From: Cephalotrichum gorgonifer
Lineage: Eukaryota; Ascomycota; Sordariomycetes; Microascales; Microascaceae
Length of the DNA: 64,000 nt
Direction of reading: 5' to 3'
Assembly (NCBI GenBank): GCA_900312665.1
Contig: ONZQ02000008.1
Coordinates: 1 to 64,000 of the forward strand
Shown: positions 43,047 to 55,204 of the stretch, one piece after another
Layout of the letters: each line of letters begins with the position of its first letter
Position numbering within the stretch: the stretch's first letter is position 1
Position numbers and translations under genes: made by a program
The notes under the pieces: model-generated
What the model was told of the DNA's origin: nothing
What the model saw: the letters and a program-made list of their open reading frames with translations, nothing else
The model's database searches: none

Positions 43047-46000
43047 ATGGATCCTTCAAGCGATGTCGGGTTTATGACCTCTGACGCCGTGCCTAGAGTT
43101 GGGGCAGCTCCTGGACGATATGCCTTTCCCAGCTCCTCCGGCGCGCGGCCGCGAGCGCCGCCCTCAGAGTCGAATATTGGCGGCCCAAGTGACGACGAGG
43201 GTGAGGGTCTTGCCGACGACCAGATCCCGAACAGGTCTCGTCGGGGCGGGGCGGCTGACGTTCCCCGGGTGGAGGATAAATTGGGCTTGACTGTCCAGGA
43301 GAGCTTCGAGGACTTCATCGAAAAGTAATACCACCGTCCGTTAGCAATCTCGGTGCCCTTGCTACGTGATGAGCTAACACATCGTTCTCTGTAGGTTCGT
43401 CGAAGACCCGACCCTGTCTGAAGCCCCGGTGTCCAGCGCTGTGACGACGGACAAGTACTACGTCGCCCAGATCAACAATATGCGTGCCTTCCAGCTGTCC
43501 ACATTCTACGTTGACTTTAAGCACCTCCTCTCGTACCAAAATGGCGGCCTCGCCGACGGTATTATGAACCAGTACTACCGCTTCCTACCTTTTCTCACTG
43601 CCGGCCTACACAACATGATATTCAAATATGAGCCTCAATACTTCCGCGAACATCGCCAACCGGCTACCTCGAGTAGCCTCGCCAGCTCCGCCGCGAGCAA
43701 TGCCGCGTCCGCCACCCAGCAGTCGGACATGGCGAACCGGACAAGCAACCAGCAGACGGACAAGCTTTTTGCAATTGCATTCTACAACCTCCCCCTGATC
43801 TCCCGTATCCGAAGTCTGCGGGCCAAGAACATCGGGATGCTCCTCTCCATCTCCGGCACCGTCACCCGCACCTCCGAAGTCCGTCCCGAGCTGTCGTTGG
43901 CGACATTTACCTGCGAGTCGTGCCGCGCCGTCGTGCAGAATGTTGAGCAGACCTTCCGCTACACTGAGCCTACCCTGTGCCCAAACGACACCTGCCAGAA
44001 CAGAGTCGGATGGCAACTCGACATTCGGCGGAGTACCTTCGTCGATTGGCAGAAGGTACGGATCCAGGAAAACAGCTCGGAGATTCCCACGGGAAGCATG
44101 CCGCGGACGGTCGATGTTATTCTCCGCGGTGAAATGGTCGACCGTGCAAAGGCTGGCGAGAAATGTGTCTTCACCGGCGCTCTTATCGTCGTCCCCGATG
44201 TCAGTCAGATGGGGCTTCCCGGAATACGTCCAACCGCGATCCGAGATGACAAGAACTCTCGGGGTAACGATGCTGGCGGCAATGGTGTGTCCGGCCTGAA
44301 GAGCCTGGGTGTCCGCGACCTGACATATCGCCTTGCCTTCCTGGCCTGCATGGTAACACCCGATATTGGCAACGCTGCGTCGGGTGCTGGTAAGGGGTCC
44401 GTAGCGGACGTAATCACCGCTCTGACGCAAAATTCGTCCAACGAAGCCGAGACTGTCGAGCAAGCACAGGCCGCCGTCTTGGCTTCCATGAACCAGTCGG
44501 ATATTGAGGACTTGCGACATATGGTGCACAGTGATCACATCTACTCCCGGGTTGTCAGCTCTCTTGCCCCCATGATCTACGGACATGACATCGTGAAGAA
44601 GGGAATCTTGCTTCAGCTCATGTCAGGTGTGAGCAAGACAACGCCGGAAGGGATGCAGCTCAGGGGCGACATCAACATTTGCATCGTCGGCGACCCCTCC
44701 ACTGCGAAATCGCAATTCCTCAAGTACGTTTGCTCGTTCGCGCCGCGCGCCGTGTACACGAGCGGAAAGGCGTCCTCTGCAGCCGGTCTCACAGCCGCCG
44801 TGGTCAAGGATGAGGAGACCGGCGAGTTCACGATCGAGGCGGGTGCGCTCATGCTCGCTGACAACGGTGTCTGCGCCATTGACGAATTCGACAAGATGGA
44901 TGTTGCGGACCAGGTCGCCATCCACGAGGCCATGGAACAGCAGACCATCTCTATCGCCAAGGCGGGCATTCAGGCCACGCTTAATGCCCGGACGAGCATT
45001 CTGGCCGCCGCGAATCCTGTAGGCGGCCGGTATAACAGGAAGATGCCCCTGCGGACGAACATCAACATGAGCGCTCCCATCATGTCTCGTTTCGATCTCT
45101 TCTTTGTCATTCTCGACGAGTGCAACGAACAGACTGATAGGAGGCTGGCCAGCCACATCGTCGGCATCCATCAACTCCGAGACGAAGCCGTAGAACCCGA
45201 GTTCACCACCGAGCAGCTGCAGCGATACATCCGCTTCGCGCGGACGTTCCGGCCCGAGTTCACTGACGAGGCGAAGGAGGTCCTCGTGGAGAAGTACAAG
45301 GAACTTAGGTCCGACGACGCGCAGGGTGGGATCGGCAGGAACTCATACCGTATCACTGTCCGCCAGCTCGAGAGTATGATCCGCCTGTCCGAGGCCATTG
45401 CCAAGGTCAACTGCGTCGAGGAAATTACTTCCGAGTTCGTCATCGAGGCGTTCAACCTCCTCCGCCAGAGCATCATCTCGGTCGAGCACGACGATGTCGA
45501 GTTCGACGATGGCGCTGACGACGACGTACTAGAGGGCGGCGAGGCTCTCCGACAAGCCGCCGACAGGGCTGCGGGTCGTGATGCGGAGGGTGATGCCCCT
45601 ATGGCAGGCGACGCCGACGGTGACGCCGACTCCGACTCCGACCAGGAGCAGGCATGCCCCCGCGCTAGCCAGACCCCTGCAGCGCAACCTCGCGCCAAGC
45701 ATGCCATCACGTATGAGAAGTACATTGGCATGGTAAACCTCCTTGTGCAGCGCATCAACGAGGACGAGACTGGTTCGGGCGAGGGAGTCGAAGGACATGC
45801 CCTTATCCAGTGGTATCTGGAGCAGATTGAGGACGAGTTAGATGGCGAGGAGGCGTACAACCGCGAGATGGCGCTTGCGAAGATGGTGCTGAAGAAGATG
45901 GTCAAGGTAAGGAGAAGAACCCCCCGCACACCTCCCCCTTTCTTTCCCCCTTTTTTTTTCAAACGGGAGAATTCCGGGTCCTACGCAGTCGGCCATATTC

Positions 46001-46160
46001 TTGATGAGGGCACGAGATTGGCTAACTTAGCTTATAGGAGAACATCCTCATGGCTGTCCGGGGTGAGGGTCTTGTCGAGGAGGACGGCGAACGGCCATCG
46101 GACCAGGAGGCCAACATCGTCTACGTCCTCCACCCGAACTGTGCCGTAGAGGAGGTTTAA
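43047..46160 (+). CDS. DNA replication licensing factor Mcm6
   Basis: Subunit of the MCM2-7 replicative helicase. Exons: 43047-43324, 43395-45906 and 46038-46160, 970 residues. The N-terminal domain has the zinc-finger cysteines CESC and CPNDTC (from about residue 265) and the Mcm6-like RFVDWQKVRIQENSSEIPTG-type text (here STFVDWQKVRIQ). The AAA+ core carries Walker A GDPSTAKSQ (about residue 525), Walker B LADNGVCAIDEFDKMD (about 580-595) and the arginine finger APIMSRFDLFF (about 655). An acidic Asp/Gly/Ala-rich linker separates this from the C-terminal winged helix. The last exon supplies ENILMAVRGEGLVEE and VYVLHPNCAVEEV. The first intron splits EK|FVEDPTL in perfect phase. MCM6-specific rather than MCM2/5 by the N-terminal and C-terminal blocks. 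Confidence 0.96.
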
Positions 46161-47358
46161 ACTAGCTAGACACTGGACAAAGAAGGAGGGAAAGAGAGCG
46201 GGGGTGAGGATGGGCTGGCTGGTGAGATTATTATACAGATCCTAAGGCCTCACCTCGTCATTCGACGCCATATGTGGTCTCGGAGTTTGGAGTTTGTTTT
46301 TATTGACGAACTGGGCTGGGCTGTTATGGAGGATCGAGCCCAGTACGAATGAGACGGTAAACAATTGAAGACAATGACAAATGCCATACACGGGACTTAC
46401 CTCACTTCATGGTGGACAGATGAGACACGAAAACGTAGGATACATGCACACATGTTGGGCTCATGGCCAGGGAAAACGAAGCATGCAAGTGCTGATAATC
46501 AACCATGGTCATTGTATTACCCCTTCGCACCGTATAGACCTTCCGCCAGATAGTTACAAAAAGCTCGTCATGTCCCTCCGGGCGCGCGAGAGGTATCGTG
46601 CAAATCATCCATTGCCACTCGATCGAAGCAAACATCTCCGGTATGCCATGGATTGTTCGCAACCGCTCGCTCGCTCCCTCATCCCCCTTAAGCAATAAAA
46701 CCCGGAATCTCATAACGCGAACACGCCCGATCCTGTACCTACTGCGCCTCGCTACCCTCCCATCCGTCATTCATCCGTCATCAGGCCGCTTCATAAAACC
46801 ACTGAATGTACATGTTGCGGAAATATGCGAGACTTGTTGAAGAAGGAGAAGGGAAGGGAAAGAAAGTATCAAAGAGAGACGCAACAGAATAATACGGCTA
46901 CAGCTGGGATGACTTCTCGATCGGCTGGTCATCTCTGCGGCCATTATCCGGCACGTCAGACATAGTAGTAGCCGTATAATGTTCTGGTAGGTCGGCTGAG
47001 CTCCCGGCCGCCAGCAATTGCGTCGGCGGGGTATTCGATAATGAAGAAAAATAGAAGGAGAAAAGAATCAAGATGAAAGAAAAGGAAACCAGAATCAGCG
47101 CGAAACAATATTCGGATCAGATTATACACGCTCCCTGACATCAGTCGGATGTTAGGGGCAGGGATCCCCATCTGAGTGCGGAAGGGTTGCACGAGGGGTG
47201 TTGTGAAATACTTTCAGCATCGGGAATGCTGAAGCTGAGCTGGTTGCTCGAGAGGCTGGACGTGAAATTGGCGGTCGGAAGGTCGTGTCAACACAGTTGG
47301 AGACTGCTATCGTGCGGAGGCGAGTAATGGGAGTAGTTGTTGGGCGCGATGAGACGAA
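46161..47358. other. Convergent intergenic stretch after MCM6
   Basis: About 1.2 kb between the MCM6 stop and the stop of the next gene on the other strand. Frames here are short and of unlike composition. It should hold two 3' UTRs. Nothing else recognised. Confidence 0.4.
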
Positions 47359-50300
47359 TTAGTTCGAGGTTGGGTGTGCGGACCGTCGTGGCCAGGGATC
47401 TCCGGATCTCCCTCGATATGAGCCTCGGCCACGGGGTGCCGAAGACGACGCCGACGGCTGAGTGGCACTCGATTCGTTCGAGTATGAGGACGGGGCCTCT
47501 CTCTTACCACCGCTTCCACCCCTGTAGCTTGCACCGGAGCCTCGATGTCTCCCTCCCGCTCTGCCGTGACCGGAGCCGCGGCTATTGGCACGGCTGCTGC
47601 TGCGGTGGTATGGTAGTTCCTTGGCTTGGGACATGTTTGGCAAGGAGATGCGAATGAAGGGTTTAGAGAGGTCGGACAAGTCGAGATGCTTGACCGTTGT
47701 TGAAAGAACCGCGAAGCCCCGAGGGAAGGACTTGACAGGGGGGAGGGCAAGCTGCCAAGCGGCGGCAGGGACATTGTGTGGTATGCGAACAGGGGGAAGA
47801 GAACCCATCTCCTGCTCCTCAAAGCACTCCTCGGCCATCGGTTTGCTCGTGGCGCCGCCAGTCTCCCTCACAACCATGTGCGTAGGGAGGGACACGGTGG
47901 CAGGTTGTTGCTGCGTAGGTTGGTCGAGGGCGCTTCTGCTCGCCGACTCTACGCCCGGAGACTTAGGAGCTGCTCTGCGCCCGGTCAACTCGTATATCTT
48001 CTCCTGCCACTGTTGTTGAGACTGAGGTGGTGTGCTCTGAGTGATCACTCCGGTATGCTGTGCACTCTGTACGCTGCCTGCCGCCGAGATCTGGTTGGAT
48101 TTGTAACTGCTAGCGCCAGCGTTGGCCAACCCCGACTCGGGTCTCTGGCCGCGAACTAGACCTGACGTGGCGCCACGAGCTGGAGGAAGCTTGACAACAG
48201 GCTGCGGCCGGGGAAGTGACACGTGGGGATGTGATGCATCTCCATCATACACAGGGTGATCGTCCATTGTGGGAGGCGGCGGGGAAGGAGACTCTGATCG
48301 CTCACCCTCCGCATGGGCATGTGCCTCGGAGCGGGAGTCCTTGTCCTTGGATGGGAAGAATCTGGATAGTCGGGGATGCGAGGAAGTCGATGACCCGGGA
48401 GCCAGGAGGGATGACGAGCCGGCCCCAATCACGCCATTTGCTGCTAGTCCATCATGAGTTGATGCGGGGATAGTCTGCTTGGACCTGTCTTCTAGCTTCT
48501 GATCCCAGGACGGAGCACCGGCGCGGCTTCCAGCCTCCATTCTGGACGCTGCAGACTCTGCCCTCCATGTATGCTTGATAGCAGGTTGAGCTTGCTCCAC
48601 GCTTAATCCTTGATCCGCACGACGCTGATCTAGCTCTTGCCGCTCCTTCACCTGCTGATCACGTAGAGCAGCATCCGATTGGAGGACAGCGCTCACCCAC
48701 TGGTTCTGCCGATCGCTGTACGGTCTAGGTTCGGTTGAAGCAAATCTGTCGCCCTTGGATGCAGGATATACCTGTCCTGGTTGTTGATTCCGATTTAGCA
48801 CTCGTGACGAGCTGGGTGGAGCGATGGGAGCTGGGCCCTTCGCCTGGGTTTGGGCAACTGCTGCAGTTCGAGTTTCTGGCACTCGTCCTAAATCAGGGTT
48901 GAAAGTGCCGTTTCCAAGACCGCGGTCGTTGTTTGGCGAACCCCAGACATTCCTCGATGGCTGAGTACTAGACGGCCAAGAAGAGAAGCGACTGGGTGCC
49001 TGGGCAGAGCCGTCCCAAAGGGCCGGTTGACTCGGATTTCGAGAGCCTGGCGGGCCGAGCTGGGTAGCGGTATCGACTTCCAGGTCCGCTTTCGTCTGGC
49101 CGGGTGGGACAGCGCCAGTCAGCGGGGTGTCGGCTGACTGTGAGGCTTGCTCTGACGGCTGGGAGGCTAGTTGTGTGTCTGCGTGACCGGTCGTAGAGGC
49201 AACGGCGGTCGCCGCTGGCTGAATGGAGGTGGTAGCGGGTGAGGATACATCCTGGCTACTGGAGCCCTCCTTCTTCGCGCTTTTTCTGTCCGGGGCAGGA
49301 CCCATGGCCTCAAGCTTCAAGCGGATTCGTTCAGCTTTCGCGGCCTCTTCGCGGGCCTCCTCCTCTAAACGTCGCTTAATAGCCTCTTCGCGCTTTTCCT
49401 TCATCAGCCGTTTTTGATACTCCACCGCCTCCTCCTCAGATGGGATTCCTGCAGCTGTCGGTTGGACCGGCTGGCCGAGTTCTGGGGTAGCATGGGAATA
49501 ATGCGGCGTAGCATGTGCAGCTGCCGGCGATGTCCGCGGCTGCCATTGGTGGCCTGATTGGAGCCGTCCTCCCTGCTGACTAGATGGGGAGTGGCTGTCC
49601 GTCGATGCAGCAAACGAGCCTCGTCGGGCATTCAGGATGTCAGGTGGAGGCATCGAACCCGGCTCATATGCTTTGCCTACCCGTTGCAAGTAGCCGCTGC
49701 CTCCGCTAACGTTAGAAGAGCCACGGCGCCTACCATAGGGGCCATCTTGTACCGGACGGGATGACTGGAAGGTAGGGGATGGCTCGCCGGGGTCGTGTTG
49801 GCCATGATGGGGTCTCTGCAGCAGAGAAGGCCTCCCTGACGCTTCCGCGCGGAAAGATGACCGACGATCTGCCACTGGCTCGTATCGGCCGGACTGAGAA
49901 TTATAGAGTTCCCTTTGTGACGTAGCCGGCCCCTCTCTCCACATAGACCGACTGAAATCATCTGCTGCGATCTCCCTCGCGCCTGAGATAGCAGCAGGCT
50001 TAACCGCGCCGTGGTCCCGAGCTAGTGGCCTGGAACCAGGATGTTGGACAGGTAGTTCGGTAACCACGGGGGGGGCCCGTTGAACGGGTGGTAGTGATGC
50101 CCATGGTGACTTTGTGGGGCCGGGGGGTGCGGGAGGTTTGGCGACCAACGATACCTTGTCGGTGGTCCCGCCGGCTTTCAGTATTAAACCTTTCCCTGAC
50201 GCAAGATTGGTTGATTTCACCGAGGGAGAAGCAGTCCGGGATGGTACCGGAGATCTGGTCTCTTTATTCGCCAGCTGTTCCTTTACTGCTTCGATGGGGG

Positions 50301-51275
50301 CGACCGGGGTCGGGTCAGGGGCCTGAATCTGGGATTCATCGACCTGTGGCAGGGTACTCTTAGTACCGTCCGTCCAGGTTATGGCTTCAGGCGCCCAATC
50401 TTCGTCGTCGTCGTCGATATCTGCCCAGTTCGACTGCCCTTGTTTATCCTCAGACTGAAGTCTGGTGGCCATGTGGATACCGTACTTCTTGAGTTCCTCG
50501 TCGGAGAGCTTCTTCGGCTCCGGTGTTGGGACCGCTGGTCAAACAAAACGTTAGCGCGTGAGTCTTGAACAAGCGCAGGATGTGACTGGCGAGACTTACG
50601 GCGATTCTTGTTCCAAACGGTATTAGGGTCGGGTGCTGCTGCCGCCTTGCCTCCATTGGAGGCAAAGCCGGGAGTGGAGTCTCGACTTCCACCGCCTGTC
50701 TTCGCGATAAGACGAGGGCGGCTTGAAAGCACGGCGGATTGAGGAAGCTGGCTACCGGGTGTCCCAGGCGCTGCTGGGCTTTTGTCGCCGGGCTTCGAAA
50801 CCGCGGCGCCTGACCCGCCCTTGGACGCGAGGAACGTCTTGTTGACGGATACCGCTTTGAATGTAGCCGGTTTCTTGACGGTAGAGGTTGTCCTGGCATG
50901 TCCCTTGTCGTCGGGCTGAGATGTGGAGGCATCTGTCTTGAATGCCTCTGTGTCCGATCCTCCACTAACGCTGACATCGGTGGACTGGTTCTGCTCCTCG
51001 ATAGTAGTTATGCGTTTGTTCTCGAGCTCGTCCGCGGTTTTGCCTCCGTTTAGAACTGAGAGCTTCGGATCGACATTTTGGGCGGCCGCTTCGCTGTCGA
51101 GAACCTAAATATTGGAAAAATACCGAGTCAGCTAGGAACTCTTGCCCGACCGTGCACGTGCCGGGTTGGCCCATAAGCCGTTGTTGCCTAGATGTAGGAG
51201 AAAACTAACAGTCTCAGAATGGGCTGTGGAGGGAGCATCGGCGGATTTCTCGAGCGTGGCTTCAGTGGCCATCAT
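47359..51275 (-). CDS. Large conserved-looking disordered protein with WADIDDDDEDW motif and RG-rich tail (function unknown)
   Basis: I cannot assign a function. Exons: 51210-51275, 50600-51104 and 47359-50534, 1248 residues. The first 200 residues are low-complexity and end in DPNTVWNKNR. The next segment looks like the conserved core: KKLSDEELKKYGIHMATRL, NWADIDDDDEDWAPEAITW and TDGTKSTLP. The long middle is rich in Ser, Pro and Gln, with one charged helical stretch near 49330-49420 (YQKRLMKEKREEAIKRRLEEE) likely to form a coiled coil. The C-terminus, about residues 1170-1248, is rich in Gly, Arg and Ser with RG repeats (GRGSYRGRSG), suggesting RNA binding. An RNA-granule or translation-linked role is inference only. 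Two adjacent ATGs start it; the first at 51275 is used. Confidence 0.8.
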
Positions 51276-52109
51276 ACGTCGTAGGTTCGCGCCGTTTCGA
51301 CAGGTCGGGAACTCCAGTCGGTGCTAGGGCTCCTCAAGGTGACGCTAATTCCTCTAAGGAAACGTCGGGACTCTGGAATGGGGTTTCGGTCGAAGGACGA
51401 TCGCGCGTGACGACTGGTGTCTGAAGGATAATCGACTTCCGCTGGGAGGTTACGGCGGATGGAAAACGCGAACGGCGAAGCGCTTGAATGCGATGGGACG
51501 GGATGGATGGGTTGGTGAGAAGGCGATGTATTACTAGCTGGTCCTCCGTTGAAGTCTTCTACGATTTGGCTGAGAGTGACTTGGTTTTTGAAAGCTGTTG
51601 GCAGCATTGCCTAATGAGGACTAGCGCCTTCGCAAAGGTTCGTCGACGACAGCGAACGGTATACCCATGTCTTAGCCGAATATTACCCGGACTCTCTCAG
51701 TGCCTTCCCCCTCAGAACACCTTGAAAATGGTGAGTTGCGACATGGCTGCGGATCTGAACCAAGTTGGAGGCGATTCAATGGTACATGTCAGGATGTCTA
51801 CGTTGTTGACATAATGGGGGATATCAGGGGAGCCCCAAGGTAGCTGGCCTGTCGCAGCCTCGTAGGGAATGGAAAGAGAGGAAGGGTAACCAACAGCACA
51901 CGGGCTTCATGGGTTGAACTCAGAACTGCGGAGCGCGACTCGTTCTCTCCTTCCAGGCATCAAAATATCATGAAGAAAATGATTCTATAAAAACAAGGTT
52001 ATATGGCACCACGGTTAAGCCCTTGTGCTACTGCCGAGTGACTCGTCCCGCGTCGTATTTACATCCTCCAGCATCCCACGGACGGTCTCAGCCCCACGAG
52101 ATTACTAAA
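51276..52109. other. Intergenic between the disordered-protein gene and ATP17
   Basis: This stretch of about 830 bp precedes the start of the minus-strand disordered-protein gene and follows the end of ATP17. It should hold a long promoter/leader. No coding signal seen. Confidence 0.4.
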
Positions 52110-52780
52110 TCAGTGGGCGTTGTTCTTGTGGTGGCCTATGGACTGTTAGTATGGGAGGAATGGGATCGGGGCCAGGTGGTAGACTAACGGAGATGGTAGT
52201 AGTAGTTCTGCGCATATCCGACAGCAAGCAGGAAGACAAGGGCATGGATGATGGCTAGAAGAATGAAGTTCGTTAAAAGAGTATCCCCATGCAATCTAGG
52301 GGATCAGGGTCCATACGCTTCGCGGTCGGGTTCTTCCCGAAGTGCTTGGCCTGGTATCGGCCGAGGAGGCCGGTCGCCTTGACCTCAGGGGCAGCGCCAC
52401 GAGGGAGCTTCTCGTAGAAGTTGACTACCCTCTGCATGCGGACGGCATTAGGGTTGGATCCAAGGGCCTACGTGACACGCAAGATCAGTTTCCATCTCAT
52501 CCGATCGACGATCGCCTTCGTAATCCTCCTCGTGTGTGCCATCGTGCGAAGGGGTGGGGCATCGCTCGTCCGGAGGCGTGCACCACGCGCAGGGTTGAGG
52601 GGTTAGGACGAATGAATGGGCGTGGAATTGATACGGGAGTAGTCCTACCTTCGGCGACGCGACCTGTAAAACGTGGTCAGTAGTCGTCCAAGTATGAGTC
52701 GGTTGGTGGGACGGAATGCTGTGTTGACTAACCTTGGGGGGGATCAGGGTCGAAAGCCCTCGCTTGGGAACGTAGCTCAT
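52110..52780 (-). CDS. Mitochondrial ATP synthase subunit f (Atp17)
   Basis: Membrane (Fo) subunit of complex V in the inner mitochondrial membrane. Five short exons: 52733-52780, 52649-52663, 52317-52467, 52189-52254 and 52110-52135, giving exactly 101 residues, the size of yeast Atp17. The protein reads MSYVPKRGLSTLIPPK, VASPK (a 15-nt exon), then ALGSNPNAVRMQRVVNFYEK and LPRGAAPEVKATGLLGRYQA, KHFGKNPTAKP, a membrane helix IIHALVFLLAVGYAQNYYYHL and RHHKNNAH. More than half the gene span is intron. No frame on its own exceeds 50 family residues, so the gene is easy to miss. It is head-to-head with NDUFS4. Confidence 0.93.
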
Positions 52781-53107
52781 TTTCGGATTTGCGGAGAGTT
52801 CAACGCGACTAGGAGATTCGGTAAGAGGCAACGTATCGTGTGCCAATTGGGGGGATGATCGGATGGCTTCGAATTCGAGGGATTAGTCGTGGTGTGGAAG
52901 AATTGACGATTGGAGTTGCCGAACCGACGCTGCTGCAAAACCTCGCACTCTCGGGATTACGTTATTGCGCCGTGGCCAATCAGAGTCTGCCAATCAGTAC
53001 CACCAAATCGTCCAAACCAGTCCACCCGAGTTCCAATTCGAACATCGAAATATCCCTCCACCACCGGGATTTCCATCACCCTCTCGACCAGCCGAGCAAT
53101 CAACACA
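52781..53107. promoter_or_regulatory. Shared ATP17 / NDUFS4 divergent promoter with CCAAT boxes
   Basis: This 327-bp interval separates two oppositely transcribed genes for respiratory-chain and ATP-synthase subunits. It contains CCAATTGG at 52843-52850 (a CCAAT on each strand) and CCAATCAG at 52976-52983 and 52990-52997. CCAAT is the target of the HAP/NF-Y complex, which drives respiratory genes in fungi. Sites are seen; co-regulation is inferred. Confidence 0.55.
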
Positions 53108-53826
53108 ATGACGCCGCTAAGGACCTCAGCTGCCACACGGCTATTGAGCCGTTCGACGTCACTCACCCCGTCGTCTCTGGTCACTCGACGACTCCAGAGC
53201 TCGCTTATCCCTGCGCAACCCGCCTCCCCGGCCGTCCGACAAAACAACCCCGATTATAATGTCCAAGCTGACAAGGCGACGTCGTATGCTCATCTACTGA
53301 TTAATGCCAATTGGTATTTTCCTGCGACTGACCCTGCTATAGTACCTTTACGCCTGTCCCGAAACGCATCCAAGATGCCGGAGAGGAAACCGAGACCCTC
53401 CCCGCCAGTGTGATCTCCGGCGCGCCCATCGAGCTGCAGGCACGGCAAGTCAGGTAAGGACGAGAAGCCAGACTTTCAATGCGCCTTGCATCATTCATCT
53501 GACACCGCCATGCTAGGATCTACAAGGAGTCCAAGCCCGCAACCCAGTCGGGAACTTGGAAAGGCCACCACTGGCGCATGGATTGGGATATACTGCCAAA
53601 GGGTCATCGTTGGGAGAACCCGCTTATGGGATGGCAATCCTCCGGCGACATGATGCAAGGAACTCGGATATTCTTCGAGTCGAAAGAGGATGCTATCAGG
53701 TTCGCCGAGAAGCAGGGATACGAATACTTCGTCCAGGAGCCCAATACCCGCGCCTTCGCCCCGAAGATGTACGCAAACAACTTCTCTTACTCGCCTGGCA
53801 AGCTCAAGCACGTCCGAACGAAGTAG
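53108..53826 (+). CDS. NADH:ubiquinone oxidoreductase subunit NDUFS4 (18/21 kDa, complex I)
   Basis: Accessory complex I subunit at the N/Q module interface, imported into mitochondria. Exons: 53108-53283, 53343-53453 and 53517-53826, 198 residues. The N-terminus (MTPLRTSAATRLLSRSTSL...) is rich in Arg, Ser and Thr and lacks acids, as in a mitochondrial presequence. Family features follow: RIQDAGEETETLPASV, APIELQARQVRIYKESKPA, TQSGTWKGHHWRMDWDIL, WENPLMGWQSSGDMMQGTRI and FFESKEDAIRFAEKQGYEYFV, then PKMYANNFSYSPGKLKHVRTK. The frame remains open upstream but without ATG. Yeast lacks complex I, so no S. cerevisiae name applies. Confidence 0.95.
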
Positions 53827-54307
53827 CGGCTTGACTGCGAGGGGAGGGGATGAATGGGATACGCAAGGTATTATGTATAGGGCGGGATGTTCATTCGATA
53901 GATCCTCTAGTACCAATGTATCGATATCTAAGTTTACCACTGTACTAGCAACTCTTGCCGAGGTACTCCGTATACCTCATCACAATCATTAATTGCATGA
54001 CCAGCATGATCGAGCTGGCAGACCATATGTATGCACAGATTCCGACCATTTATCCCATGTATCGACAAGCTTCCGAGTTGAAATGAGGTATAAGAAATAT
54101 GTCCACTTCTGAATTGCATTAAGCGCGACCACTATGGGAGACGTATTCCGCGCCATAAACTAGTACACTGGCCTATCATGGTCCTAATGAACGCCCCTAA
54201 TTAAACCGACCCATACGCCTCATAACCCTACATCACAAATCATTAAAACATTGTTGCGTCCAGCGCGCAGTATGTGTTTCATACTCAAGATCACAGCACA
54301 GCACTCC
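53827..54307. other. Convergent intergenic stretch between NDUFS4 and GID8
   Basis: About 480 bp, AT-rich, expected to contain two 3' UTRs. No coding signal. Confidence 0.4.
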
Positions 54308-55204
54308 TTAGAAGGACGTGTTCATGGGCTCGCTTCCGTTCTCCGCTTGCAGAGTCCCCGAAAGGTCAAGGCTCAAATCGACACCCATCGGCACGACAAG
54401 GTCTTTCCCCGTCTCCCTCGCATCCTTCTCCGCCCAGGCTCTGGAGCGAATGAGCATCTTCAGAGCGGCAGGGCGCTTGTGGAGTGCCATGTTTACACTA
54501 TCCGCAACCTCCCGTCTGAGGTTCGGGTGCAGTAACGATTCCAGCTCCGGCCCGAGTTTGTCGTGGGGGAACACTATTAAGGCCATGGTGTTCTCGAGAT
54601 CCTCAAGAAACTGCGGGCTAGTTGGTGCCCGAGGGGCGAGGTGAGTCTGTGCGAAGTTCAGGGCAGGTGTAATGTCTCCATCCGAACTTGCGGTGCATTC
54701 ACGGATGAGCTCGACGAGCTCGAGTCTCAGGAGGGAGAAGTGGAGGACGGGATTGGCATCCAAAATCTGTGTCAACGATTGTTAGATCAGAACAAATCGA
54801 GAGATACAAGGTAATGTGTCAAGCGGTTGGATTGTAAATCATAAAGAATGTGGTTGTTTCTCAACACAGCTCCGAAGAGCTTTAGAGTGGTGCATGATCA
54901 ACTTCTGTGTTTAATCATTTGGAGGTGTATTGTCCCAAAAAAACGGTAATGTGGGGATGCTAAAACAAGGGAGATGATTTACCTCTGGATCCATGCCATT
55001 CAAGGCGTGGATAGCTTCACGTATCCTCCCGCCGTGGATGGCATCTTGTATTCCCTGACGGACCCTTATGGAATCATCGTCTTGCTGGGGGGTTAGGTTT
55101 GCTTCCGCGGCGAAACTAGCCGCCGCCCGAGCATAACCACCGGCAGTCAGGTAGTCGAGTACCAAAGCATTTATCTCGCCGTTGACATCACGACTAGTCA
55201 TCAT
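54308..55204 (-). CDS. GID/CTLH ubiquitin ligase subunit Gid8-like (LisH-CTLH-CRA)
   Basis: Scaffold subunit of the GID/CTLH E3 ligase, which in yeast degrades gluconeogenic enzymes when glucose returns. Exons: 54983-55204 and 54308-54766, 226 residues, close to human GID8 (228). A LisH motif comes first (INALVLDYLTAGGYARAAASF), then CTLH text (RVRQGIQDAIHGGRIREAIHAL) and NPVLHFSLLRLELVELIREC, ending with the CRA region FLEDLENTMALIVFPHDKL. Of two adjacent ATGs, at 55204 and 55201, the first is used. A possible upstream exon at 55386-55428 begins MSSPGVQTILRPLI and has a perfect GTAAGT donor, but its phase does not fit the best acceptors, so it may be an untranslated leader. The 216-nt intron is long for this window. 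Confidence 0.88.

Noticed and set aside
43606..44586. Long minus-strand frame opposite MCM6
   Set aside because: It is a shadow of the strongly biased MCM6 coding strand and resembles no protein.
46365..46770. Overlapping frames on both strands after MCM6
   Set aside because: They lie in the expected 3' UTR zone, are short, and mutually overlap without family features.
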